A stretch of DNA of 64,000 bases from Telopea speciosissima (Eukaryota; Streptophyta; Magnoliopsida; Proteales; Proteaceae): positions 23,042,698-23,106,697 of the forward strand of contig NC_057919.1 of assembly GCF_018873765.1 (NCBI RefSeq), in the 5' to 3' direction. Every line of letters starts with the position of its first letter. The first letter of the stretch is position 1. Made by a program: the position numbers and the translations under genes. This document shows positions 1 through 10,845 of this stretch, piece after piece. The notes beneath the pieces were generated by a model. The model made no database searches and was not told the origin of the DNA. It saw only the letters and a program-made list of their open reading frames with translations.

Positions 1-2754
1 AGCTGGATCCATTGATAAATAAGCCAGGGGTTCCCTCGCTCTTCTGGTTAGCCACTTTTCCCGAAAAATGTCGAGTTAACCATTTGCGATTCTGAAAAAA
101 CAAGGCAAGCAATTGTACTCCTGTAGTACATCTCTCTCTCTCTCTCTCTCTCTCTGTATGTTTGCTTTGTGTCTGCAATTGTGAATTCTTCGGTCAAATG
201 CAAGCCTGTCGTCAAGATCTTTGCGTTTGAGGCCTAGATTTCATCAGTGCCAGTGTTTGAGATTAACGGAGGTTTCTTCTTGTTGTTTACTGCTCATTTA
301 ACTGTGCTGGTTAGTCATTCATGCATCTATCTATTTTTTTTTCTTTCCCTTTTTTATTCTTTGTTTTTGATGATACTTAAATTGCGCGTCGGGAATTTAA
401 TTTAATGAATCGATAGATTACTTTGATCATTCTTTTTTTGCTTTACGAATGTTAGAAAATTGTTCTGTTCTTGGGCATTTCCTGTTGTTCTTTCGATTGA
501 AAGTATTTTGATATCTACTGGATCCGAAATCTTAGATTGCCATGAGATTTGCATTGTTTTAATGTTAGATGTGTGTTCGGAATCGGATTAAAGGAAGAGG
601 GATCATCTATCTGAAGAAATAGAAAATATTTGTTAAACAGCAGGTTTAAATGGATCCAATCTTATTGAAACCTTTCAGCAGATATAACTGCTAAGAATTG
701 TAGGGTCAGTGTTAATGCAAATGTAAAGGAGAAAATGTTGTAGACCAGCAATTAGGAACAAGATTTTGGGTTTTTTTGCACCTTTCCATAAATTCTTCAT
801 GAAAGCAAAAGGGGGGAGAAGGAAAAGAACATATAGGATACTTAGGTTAGGGAAATGAAATTGAATAGGGGAGAAGAATTGGAAATATTAGGGAATAATG
901 GGGGAGAATATAAGATATTGATGGGAAGTACATGGAGGATTGTTGAGGTCAAAGAAGAGGAAGAGAAAAAGATATCGATTGAAGTTAAATTCTACAAGGG
1001 ACCTTGTTCTGGTCTGCCAAGCCTTCTGTTACAATGATTTTGCAATATCAATTATCAATTTGTATACCAAAAACATGCAGACCTTGGATTAAATATACAT
1101 TTACAAGGCGCTAGAGAGAGCATTTGTGTGGGAGCAAGAGCATGAGGGCTCCAAATTGTAATTTAATGTAAAGTTGGTCTCGGCCCTTGAGTTTATCTTT
1201 GCATACATATGCATGTATGTATAATTTTAAGTTTCATAAAGCTTAAAATAAGATATAAGGAACAAGGAAGCACTTAACCCAGTACAGATTTTAAGCTTAG
1301 AGGTGTCCAAATAAATTAAGATATCTTCAAATGCATTCCCTAACCATGGGGTGTAAGTGTCTCTCTCAGGCACTTGAATTCAAGGACTTATTAAGTCCTT
1401 TAAACTAGCATAATGTGAATACAAAGATTGAGAACAAAGAGTGCCTCGGTGGATTAATTGGGTCACTAGGGGTTATGCAAGTGTATAGTAAAACACTTGG
1501 GAGGCTATTACATCCTCTCTTAGGGTTTCTTGAAAACCTCCAAAGGGAGGAGAGAATATTATAATGCTAGCAAAGCTAAAAACATCAAACATTATCATAC
1601 CTAACCCCCCCCCAACCCCCAAAAAAATTAAAAAATTAAAATAAAAATGTCTTATGGAAGCCTGAGCCTGTAAATCCTTTTCTGGGACCCTTTGATGGGT
1701 GGCCCGTGATGCGCACATTCAAAATTCTTAAACTTTGGAAGGAGAGGTTGCGTCTTTAATATGTGGAAATCCTTATTTTGCCAAAAAATGTTCAGGAAAT
1801 ATTGCTTTCTTGCATTAACATTGAGTTCTGCGTGGAAATTAGTTTTTTTCTAATTTACAAATTGTAATTTCCATTAAAGAAAGAATTGAAATCTTCTGAT
1901 TTTAGGCATTCACCATTTAATCTGTTTTGTCATTAAATTATGTTCCAGTCATCAACATACTGGACCTGTACATAAGTAATGGCATTAATAACTAAAAATA
2001 ATATCTGCCGAGATCCTATAACTAGCTAATCTTCAAATCCATGAACTGTTATGATGACATGTCAGCACCACCAAAGCAAGAATTCTTAAAGATTTTTTTT
2101 TTCTGGTAAGTAGAATTCTAATGGGTTTATGAGTACCTGCATTGGCTTGCGTTTGCTTCTGCTTCTTGTGCTTGTAACAGTGCAAAAGTTAGAAAGATAG
2201 TCAAGAGCTCCCATTTTTCTTCTCTTTTGGCAGTACCCAACCAATTAGATTCAAACTACAGAGAGAGAGAGAGAGAGAGATGTTTGGTTGGTGTGGGAAG
2301 AGAGGAATGGGTTTATGGAGATACATGTAGTGTGATTTGGTATTTATATAAGAAGGGAATGATGGGTTTAGAGGAGCTAGAGGAGAGAAGTGTGAACTGT
2401 GAACAAGTTGTGTTTCAATTAATTAGTTTTTTTTTTCAATTAAAAATAAAATAAAATTTTATGAACCCAAATTTTGCCAAGTGTCCAGGCCAAGGGGTCA
2501 TGAGGGAGCAGTAAGGCCAAGGCTTTTGGGTCTATTATTTGTTTATAATTATTATATTTGGTGGCTTAATGGGTAACTGTTGTAAAGTACTTTTATGTTT
2601 GCTTTGATTATATTCAAATATGGGTGCCCTGCTTTCCTTTTCCTGACTGACTAAATGACCATAATGTCCTCCCACTTTCATCATTTTTTTTTTTAAAATT
2701 TTCTTGGGTTCGTTGAGCCTTTCATTATCTATACCCATCGGTATTGGAGAGCTA
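1..2754. other. Intergenic stretch, no gene recognised
   Basis: No recognisable gene. There is a TC dinucleotide run near 129-156 and a GA run near 2262-2280. A 60-codon open frame at 855-1037 is rich in Lys and Glu but resembles nothing I know. The pyrimidine run followed by T-rich DNA at the left edge could be a 5' untranslated region and intron of a gene outside the window, but nothing in the sequence proves this. Confidence 0.5.
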
Positions 2755-3297
2755 GCACCCTCTGTGTCTGTATGGGGTGGGGGTGAGTGTCAGTGTGTCA
2801 GTGTGTGTGGGGGCCGCAAGGGGTGGGTGAGTGTGTGAGTGTGTGTGTATAGGGGCAGCATGGGGTGGGGGTGAGTGAGTGTGTGTAGGGGCAGCAAGGG
2901 TGGCCTGGGTGAGTGAGAGTGTGTGAGTGTGTGTGGGGGCAGCATGGGGTGGGGGTGAGTGTGTGAGTGTGTGTAGGGGCAGCAAGGATGGCCTGGGTGA
3001 GTGTGAGCGTGTGAGTGTGTGGGGGGGCAGCATGGGGTGGGGGTGAGTGTGTGAGTGTGTGTAGGGGCAGCAAGGGTGGCCTGGGGGTGTGTGAGTGTGG
3101 GGGGGGGGGGGCAGCATGTGGGGGTGAGTGTGAGTGTGTGAGTGTGTAGGGGCAGTAAGGGGTTAGTGAGTGTGAGTGTGTGTGTGGGGGGGGGGGGGGG
3201 CAGCATGGGGTGGGGGTGAGTGTGTGTGAGAGTGTGTATAGGGGCAGCATGGGGTGGAGGCGAGTGTGAGTGTACGAGTGTGTGTAGGGGCAGCAAG
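2755..3297. repeat. G-rich GT minisatellite
   Basis: Tandem array of GTGAGTGTGT-type blocks alternating with GGGGCAGCATGGGGTGGGGG and GGGGCAGCAAGG blocks. The larger period is about 85-90 bp and is clear in the middle of the array, decaying at both ends. The plus strand is very G-rich with many runs of three to twelve G, so G-quadruplexes are possible. The long open frames rich in His, Pro and Thr on the minus strand come from the repeat and are not genes. The array runs directly into the tRNA-like sequence that follows. Confidence 0.9.
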
Positions 3298-3375
3298 GGG
3301 TCTTTAGCTCAAATCGGTAGAGCACTTGGAACATGAGCATGTTCCAGGGATGGTGGTTCAAATCCACCAAGGCCC
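3298..3375 (+). tRNA. tRNA-like sequence with extended anticodon arm (probable pseudogene)
   Basis: Acceptor arms GGGTCTT and AAGGCCC pair over 7 bp with one G-U. The D arm is GCTC/GAGC and the T arm is GGTGG-TTCAAAT-CCACC, with a B-box-like GGTTCAAATCC and an A-box-like TAGCTCAAATCGG. A T run (a pol III terminator signal) follows directly. The anticodon arm is abnormal: a CTTGG/CCAGG stem encloses 14 nt that can extend the hairpin, so no standard 7-nt loop exists and no amino acid can be assigned. It belongs to the same family as the copy at 20343-20414. It could be a tRNA relic, the head of a SINE or a plant tRNA-like repeat. Confidence 0.6.
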
Positions 3376-4849
3376 TTTTTATTCAACTGTTCATAACATA
3401 GTTATGACAATAATCTAGACAATTTCAAGTGGTGTTTTCCATTATCTTTGTCTCTCCCTCACATTAATTTCTTTCTTTGGGATATGTGGATCACAAAATG
3501 ATGTCATTGACTCTGTTCAAAACCTTAACTTCAATTAGAAGTAAGAATTAAGTGATTGTGGTACACTATATTCATATTTTTTTTTATGTTGGATTGCAAG
3601 GTAATGACATCATATAGAAGTCATTGTTTTGTTTCAAATGGATCTGTTTCTGCCATTTCAATTCTACCATTGTTCACTGTAAGAGAACCCAGTTACTGCA
3701 CCCTGGCTTACCAACCAATCAAAAAAGCGATTAACAAACCCATCTGTGTGCACAGCACAATGGAACACATGGGTCACTTACATGGGTCACGTACAAGGCT
3801 GACCAAGGATTAAGAAGGGGAAAAAGGTCCAACCTTATTCTTTCTCTGTTTATCAGATAAGGAACTTACCATCCATTTGTAACAGTTGTGAATTACTATT
3901 AGATAGAAATTTTGATCTCTCAAGTCTCTCATTGAGATTGAGAGCCTTTCAACTGAATATCTTTGCTTTACAGTTACTTGAACATCAGTCTGAGATCTTC
4001 CTCACTATAAATGCATTTCAATTCAGCAAGATGGGGTCATATTTGTTTCAACTTGTATAAATAAAGAACTTCTGCAAAAATGAGAAGCAAAATCTGCACT
4101 GAACTACAGATTTGGTGTTACAGCACCAAGGTTTGAACTTTAACCCATAAGTGAACCAAACTCTAGGTACTCAACCAAGTTTAACCAAAATTAAACACAA
4201 GTCTAACCCTACCCAAGCTTCCAAATTAGCTTCCCACATTTCGAAACATAACTCATACTCTTTCCTCAGCCAGTGTTTTTTTTCTTTTTAACTTCAAAAA
4301 CTAAAACTTCTGTAGGCTTCTTTCATGGGAAAGAATTTTTCAAAAGTATGGTATGTGACTGGGTTTTGGTCTACAGCCATGCTCTGTCTACAGTTGACAA
4401 TCACATATTTTAGGATTGAGCCCTGGCATTGCATTATCCCCCACAAGAATGAAAAGAAAAGTAAAATTAGACAAATTTAAGTACCTGGGAAGCTTGTAGA
4501 GGAGCAGTTACAACCAGGGACTAGAATCTGTTGGCTTGTTTTTGCAATTGAGATTTCCATATTATATATGTTTGCTTGTATAAGATGAAAAATCCAAGAT
4601 GATATGGGAAAAGAAGATGTAAAAAACGGTTATTTAGATAGCTTTAGGATAAATCCAAATCACAGACTCAAGGTAACTAAACGATTATTCATATAGATTC
4701 AAAAGAATCCACCTGACAGACTCAGGGTAATCAAATAGTTATTCATAAAGAATCATGTTACAGAATCAGGGTAACCAAACAGTTAAATTTTAAAATTACG
4801 AATCCACAAAATCTGATTTTAGAGAACCTGATCCAGAATCACAATCTAA
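3376..4849. other. Intergenic stretch, nothing recognised
   Basis: AT-rich DNA without a recognisable gene or a mobile element that I can bound. A short degenerate repeat, roughly an 'AATC-ACAGA-TCA-GGTAA-CAAA' phrase, recurs between 4650 and 4800, just before the hAT element. Confidence 0.4.
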
Positions 4850-4857
4850 TTCTTCAA

Positions 4858-6069
4858 CATAGTTGTCATGGCGTCGCCATGGCAGTCCTGGCGCTGCCAT
4901 GGCGTCCTGGCGCTGGGAGAGATGGCATGTCGAGCTACGCCATGGTGGATGTAAATATATCGTTCAATATGGCTTCCATGGCGTCGCCATGGACGCCATA
5001 CCACAATATGTTGGCATATCGTTCGATATTTATACATATAAAAGTTAGATTTAAAATTTTTTTTTAAACCATTTAATAGCTTAGATGTTTTTTTATTAAT
5101 GTCTATTGGAGGTGTAACTTAATAGTATACACCTATAATACACATTATCAATTTATCACAAAGTTTAAAAACAATAAACATATTACCCTAATAATTGGGG
5201 GAAAATAGAAATTGCAAAAGGCTAAACAGTTCGAGACTTCGAGGTTGAGAGCAGAGAGTCGAGACAAAGGAAGTGAGGAAGATTTCGTGAAACAAGATTC
5301 CGACAAGCTTCCTGCAACTCTCAACAGCAATTCTTCACTCTTTCGAAGTTGCAAACATCTCCGACAACCTCCAAGACTCCATTCCGGTAAGTTTTTATTA
5401 TTTTGTAATTTGTATTTTTGTTTAATATGGTTCTCTTCCTCCTCCCAATCCTCTGCAACTCGATTTTTGAGTTCAATTCTTCTCCTCCCAGCCTCCAATA
5501 ATACACACAAAGACAAAGAGAGAGTTGAGAGACAGAAGGGGGAGGAGATTTATTTCAATTAGTACTTAGTAGTCCTCTCAGTTTTTTTTTTTTTTTCTCT
5601 TTTCTTCTTCGCTACTGCTTGTACAGTGGGAGATAGTCGAGAGACAGAGGGGGGCCTCTCAATTTTTTTTTTCATCTTCGCAACCTCTTTGTTCAGTCTC
5701 TATGAACAGGGACTCAGGGAGATAGTCGAGACTCGAGAGACAGAGGAGAGCCTCTCGGTTAGCTTATCATTTGAGTTTTACTATTGCTTTCAATTATTTG
5801 ATATGTTAATTTATATTTTCAATTTTTCATACTTTCATATACACTAATGGATATTAGTTACACTTTCATGAATTAAACCATAGTGTCATAGTATATTAGT
5901 AGTAGTAGTATAATACACTTTCATGTTCATTTTTTTATGTAATAGAACATATATTATAACATATTAAATGACATTACAAAATAGCGAAAATAAAAAATTA
6001 AACATGATCGATATATCGACGTGATACCCTTCCACCGACTTGGATCGCCATGACGCCATGACAACTATG
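4858..6069. mobile_element. Non-autonomous hAT element, CATAGTT family
   Basis: The left end CATAGTTGTCATGGCG and right end CGCCATGACAACTATG are inverted repeats. They are flanked by a perfect 8-bp duplication TTCTTCAA (4850-4857 and 6070-6077), the hAT signature. The terminal 11 bp match the 5.3-kb hAT at 35111-40413. The subterminal region repeats GGCG/CGCC blocks. The interior holds no transposase; it has a 5'-UTR-like pyrimidine-rich stretch with imperfect direct repeats of 'gagacagagg' near 5528-5760. The right end plus its target site is tandemly duplicated (see 6010-6137). Confidence 0.9.
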
Positions 6070-6137
6070 TTCTTCAAAACGATATACCTTTCCACCGACT
6101 TGGATCGCCGTGACGCCGGGACAACTATGTTCTTCAA
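6010..6137. repeat. 60-bp tandem duplication of the hAT right end plus target site
   Basis: Two copies of about 60 bp, each running from TTCCACCGACTTGGATCGCC through the terminal GACAACTATG and the 8-bp target site TTCTTCAA. The second element-like end is at 6129 and its target-site copy is at 6130-6137. The copies differ at a few bases, so the duplication is not brand new. Confidence 0.85.
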
Positions 6138-7872
6138 AACAACCGAACCAAACACTTCCTACTATGATGTAGATGCCTCAGCCTCCTTAGAAAGTAGCAT
6201 GATTTTCTTGTTCAGTTTATCAGCATTAAGATCCATAAATTCAGGAAACTTTCGTACCCCATTCTTAACAAACATTACAGATGGAACTTCCTTCACTATA
6301 AAATCTTTGCGCTTAGGCTGCAAGGGATACATTCCAATGACTCAGTTAACAAAAGAGACCAAATTTAACACATTTAATTGAAAGAAGAATGGTGAGACAG
6401 AGATGGGAATGGGATCTTTTTTCACCTTAAAGTTGTTCACATCCACCTGGAGGAATTTAAAAGTAGCTTGTTCCACTGCCTTGACAGTAGCTTGTTCCGC
6501 TTGCTTGACAGTAGCCTGTTTCGCAACTTTGCCAGGAGCGTGTTCTGCTGCCAGGCCTTTCATGATCTGGATAAGGTCCCTAGATGGAGAGTTAGAAGTG
6601 ATAAAGCAAACCATCACCTGCATATAATTAACAAGTTGTTGAGAAAGTAAATTAGATATAGAGAAATAATCATGATATAGATGTTATAAATCTGGAAATA
6701 TATATAATAAAGTCTCTCCGTCTTACTGGAAAGGAAAGTTCCTTGTTCTGAGGCTATTTCCTGCCACATGAAAGGTCAATTTGGATCTGATGACCATTTT
6801 ATTGATGCGGTTACCTCTGGTTTACCCACAGGCCAAATTAGCTGCCATCTCAATTCTATGGTACACCACGTGTTAAGAACTTTCCCAGTGTATTTTAAAT
6901 GGATCAAACTCAAAAACAAAAAAAAAAAGGGGTCTCTTTCAAACCTTTGATCTAACACTAGTTAATGTTCAATTGAGCTATAAATCACTTGACACCTGAG
7001 TATTAAATGTATACTTGAACAAGGAACAGATTCCTTGTGTGCTGACCTAGGAAATTTCTCTGTTAGATAAGACAAACCCTTGGCTGTCTGAGCACTAAAA
7101 GAAGAAAGAAATTCTCTGTTAGATAAGGAAGCCATTCCTTAGACTACCACCTTCAATCGCCTATGTAACAAAATTTTGTGGCCAATTTCATCCATATGGC
7201 GACCATCTAGTGGATTTTCTTCTATGTATTTCAGCATCAAATCATTAGAGGATTACTGTGGCAATCTGAAAAAAATTCAAAGCCAAATTCAATAATATGG
7301 TCTACCAAGTATTAAACCATTTCTTAGTCGTCTAAATCTTAACCTAAACTGATCTTTAATTGTGCCATGTGCTATAATACTTTAAGGTTGGAACTACCAG
7401 CCGAGTGAAGGGGAACAATGTGACATGGACAACAGGTCCATAAAATTTTGAGTGCCAACAAAGCTTCCAGTTGGCAGATATTTTAAGTATCAGTAGTATG
7501 GATTAGGGGGAATGCTTTTCCTCACCTGGTAGACACAGTATGACTTTCTTATCCATTGATACAGCTGCTGCATGGCAGCCTAGTTGGTGCTTCATTCTAT
7601 TGTGTGTGCACACACTGTCCTCATATTTTTCAGCCCAATTGGAATTCCATCATTTCACAGACTAATGGATTAAAAATTAATTCAAAAGTAGTTTTTATCC
7701 TTTCATTTTTAAATAATTCTGACCACCGAGAATACAAAGGGAGGAGCATTATCAAGGAGTTCAAATCATAAAAAGCGCAACTAGAATAATAATAAATCGA
7801 ACTAATGACAACAAACAAGGCTTAACTAACGCAATAAAGTGAGATATAAAGGTTTCTAATTTATGCCAGTAG
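6138..7872. other. Intergenic stretch, no gene recognised
   Basis: AT-rich. A stretch at about 6440-6550 repeats 'gtagcttgttcc-ctt-ttgacagtag' three to four times (about 24-bp spacing), giving an open frame with repeated Ala/Cys/Thr residues on either strand. It resembles no family known to me. The rest shows no genes. Confidence 0.4.
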
Positions 7873-8179
7873 TAAACAAAAGGGTAAATTACACGACACC
7901 CCCTGAAAATTGAACGAAACTCAACTCACCCCCTCTTTTTTAAAAATATTCAACTGTCCCCCTGTATTAGAGCCCTATATTACAAATTAGTCCCCACCGA
8001 CAATTCTATGTGGTTAACTTATGATGTCAGCAAGTTAAATAAATTCAAATCCCTAAACTAACCTTGACCAGTGTAGCGTTACTATTTTACCCTTGAATCT
8101 AAAAACCCCAAAATCAAGTGTGATGAAGGAATGAAGCATTTCACCTTCTCTAGCACCAGCATTGGAGTAGTAATGCCCA

Positions 8180-8326
8180 AATCTAGGGTTTGGGCTTGAG
8201 TATTCATACTGCATTTCAAGGGTTATGGCATTAGGGCAGAATCTGGCCAGATGGTAATCTAGGGTTCGGGCTTGAGTATTCATACTGCATTTCAAGGGTT
8301 ATGGCATTAGGGCAGAATCTGGCCGG
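8180..8326. repeat. 76-bp tandem duplication inside the first MULE
   Basis: Two near-identical units beginning AATCTAGGGTT and ending GAATCTGGCC follow each other head to tail at 8180 and 8256, differing at about three positions. This is a recent local duplication. Confidence 0.9.
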
Positions 8327-8917
8327 AACCATCCGAATGATCCTGATTCCACTCTTTAATACCCTGATCTGAAATCCCTCTGCATTTTATCTTCTTCTCT
8401 AATGGCGAACTCAACTGAAAATCTTTCATTTCCCTTAGACCCTCAGCTGTAATCCTAGAAAAATAATTAATGGGTTCACTTCCGAACCCTTTTCTTCCTA
8501 CTTGTAAAGAGCTTCTTTTGATTTTCTTCAGTAAATCAAACCGTGGTTTTGATTCACTTAAGTTCTTTTCTTTTTTATTTTCTGAAGGGGATGTGGTGGT
8601 CGTGGCAGTGTGAGTGGATGACAGGGAGAGGAAGGAGAGACTCATGAGAGAGAGAGAGAGAGAGAGAAAGAAATACATGACGAGAGTGGAAGAAGCAGAA
8701 GCGGCAGTGGTAGCAAAATCTGCTTCCCTCTTCACACTTGCTGGCTTGCTGCCGCCTGACCACACTCATCTTTGCCTTTTGTCTTTGCTGTTGCAGAGAG
8801 TTAGAGACTTATATAGTTAAAAAAGAGGGGTTTTTTTTTGTTTTTTTGTTTTTTAGTTATTTGATTTTCGTAGTTGTTGTTTGAGAGCGAGAGCGAGCAA
8901 GCGGAAGCCAAGCAAAC

Positions 8918-9058
8918 ATGAAGGAGAACAGTAATGTGTTCATTAGGGCAGATCAGATCAATCTGAAGAGTTTGGATGAACAGCTGGAGCGGCTAACCAT
9001 GGAGAAGGAGGAGAATAAGGAGAAGAGCAATAGAGAAGAGTTGGGAGATCAATCCTAG
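8918..9058 (+). pseudogene. Captured N-terminus of a Raf-like protein kinase (gene fragment)
   Basis: A 46-residue open frame starts MKENSNVFIRADQINLKSLD and continues with EQLERLTMEKEEN before a stop. From memory, the pattern 'RADQIxLKSLDxQLER' is typical of the N-terminus of plant Raf-like (MAPKKK group C) Ser/Thr kinases; no kinase domain follows. A TATATAG box lies near 8811, about 105 bp before the ATG, with a GA/AG-rich leader between, so promoter, leader and first exon may have been picked up together. It sits wholly inside a MULE with 9-bp duplications. The kinase assignment is moderately sure; that it is only a fragment is clear. Confidence 0.55.
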
Positions 9059-9470
9059 TAAGCTTTTAATAAAGAGTGTTAATGGTGGTAATGGATGGGG
9101 CTGCACGACGGTAATGGTGGGTGGCGATGGTGGCTGCGGCAATGGTAGTTGTAGCAGTGGTGATGATTTGGGGTATAATTGGAAATATCAAAATTGGTAT
9201 CCTAAATATAATTTACAAATCCATTGGGTATCTAAAGTACATTTTCTACAAACGTTGGGTACCTCAATTATCATTGTTTATCTTATTTTGGTTGAGGTTA
9301 AATATGTCATTTCACTTTTTGGTTTGATTTTAAGTTAACACCGTTACTTTAGATGGGGACGATTGAGTATTTTCAAAAAACAGGGGGTGAGTTGAGTTTC
9401 GTTCGATTTTCAGGGGGTGTCGTATAATTTACCCTAAACAAAATGATAGATTACAAAATGTATAGAACTC

Positions 9471-10840
9471 TGATGTAGATTCTGGCCAGAGGAAGAGACA
9501 AAAGACCCAAGTCCCTTTTTGGGCCAGAGATAGACCAGCTCGAGCCATCCTAGCAGGACCAACTCGAGCCAGCCAAGCAGGGATCAATTTTATCCCACGA
9601 TTATGATAGGATTCTCCCCTTGACCAATCAAAGATGCTCCACGATTTTGAGAGAATCCTCCTTTGACCAGTCAGCTAGGATTGGTGCACTAAAGTAGTTT
9701 CCATATTTATTAGTTTCAAGTTTGTTCCTTGCATATGCTATAAAGCCAAGTAGTTTTAATTTAGTTACTTTCTATTTTAGTTAGGATTTAGTAGTTTCTA
9801 TTTTAGATTAGTTTTTATTTTGGAAAGTTTCTATTCTATTGTAAGCTTGCCTAAGCTATTAATAGGCATCACATCTTAATGAAGACAATTTTGGAGAAAA
9901 GAATCTTCTGGCCAAATTAGCCATAAGAGCAAGGGAGTTCCTCCTTTGCTGCAACAGCTGAGATAGCTGTGGGTGTGAGACCCAGGCTGAGACAGCAGTT
10001 CCCCCTACTCCCCTTCTTCTATCTTCTCTTCTCCTTCTGTTCATTATGCTGCCCGAGCTCCCTTAGTGCTGCTACCATTGATCTGTGACTGCAACAGTTG
10101 CTGCTATTCCCCCTTGGATCAATACAGGTGCTAAGAAGCTCCATCGAGCCAAGGCTGCTGTGAACATCCCTGTGCCCAGAAGGGCATTCGAGTGCTGCTG
10201 CTGTTATCCCAGGTTGCTGCTACCATTGCTGGAGATCCCCTTTCAAGGCTGGAGTCATCTGTCATCTTTCCTCTTTGTGGTTGTGCTGCTGAGAAAACCA
10301 TAGATTGAAGCTGCTGTTCACCTCTGCAACTCTTCTGATTGAACTTTCTATTTCCATATCACCTTTAAATACCACCCACCTTGCTAGGTTTTGAAACTCA
10401 GATCCCCCTCTCCATTACCTCCACTCGATTGACACTTCCACCCCATCCCACTGCCGGAAACTTCCATAATTTCCATACTTTCTATTTTCATTCTCACCCT
10501 TCCATCTCCAATTCTAACGATCAAAATTGACCCAAAGTTGCAGACCAGACTTCATTCACCAAGCCTTGCACTCGGTTGCTGCTGGAAGCCCAAAACAGCA
10601 TTGTATTGGAAGTTTTCTTCAAACCTTCTATTTTGGTAATTCTTTGGTATCTCTACATCAGACCATCAGAATTGAACCAACTTTGGAGACAAGCTTGCCC
10701 CTACTGCTCTCTGCACTCGATCCAAGTGGGGTGACCATCACTTGGCTGGTTTGATCATAAACCCTAAGTTTCTAATTCTGGTTCTGTTCCTGTTCGGATT
10801 TTTTGTGAGTTTTTAGGACTGGTAATCCAGTCTTACATTA
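9471..10840 (+). mobile_element. Solo LTR-like fossil, TG...TA type
   Basis: Starts TGATGTAGAT and ends TTACATTA, flanked by the 5-bp duplication AACTC (9466-9470 and 10841-10845). A TATAAAGCC box and the phrase TAAGCTTGCCTAAGCTATTA near 9843 are shared with the insert at 45195-46052, which has its own 5-bp duplication. Nothing protein-coding of a retroelement is seen inside. TG...TA ends are a known non-canonical LTR type. Strand is inferred from the promoter-like motifs. It could also be a longer composite. Confidence 0.6.
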
Positions 10841-10845
10841 AACTC

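Larger units (their letters stand above)
7882..9434. mobile_element. MULE-type element carrying host gene pieces (Pack-MULE candidate)
   Basis: Long terminal inverted repeats of roughly 100 bp start GGGTAAATTACACGACACCC on the left, with the mirrored sequence on the right. Both ends are flanked by the perfect 9-bp duplication TAAACAAAA (7873-7881 and 9435-9443), as expected for Mutator-like transposons. There is no transposase inside. The interior contains a 76-bp tandem duplication (8180-8325), a GA microsatellite, a TATA-like box and a short kinase-like first exon (8918-9058). The layout fits a non-autonomous element that captured a gene promoter and first exon. Confidence 0.85.

Noticed and set aside
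2752-3370. Three overlapping long open frames rich in His, Thr and Pro on the minus strand
   Set aside because: They are open in several frames at once because the DNA is a GT/G-rich tandem repeat; no protein-like composition beyond the repeat.
5212-5562. 116-residue plus-strand frame in the 1.2-kb hAT
   Set aside because: Runs across a likely splice-donor-like site and pyrimidine-rich leader sequence; no motif, and the opposite strand is open too.
8307-8765. 152-residue minus-strand frame in the first MULE
   Set aside because: It covers the opposite strand of the captured promoter and a GA microsatellite; Ser/Leu repeats result from the microsatellite.
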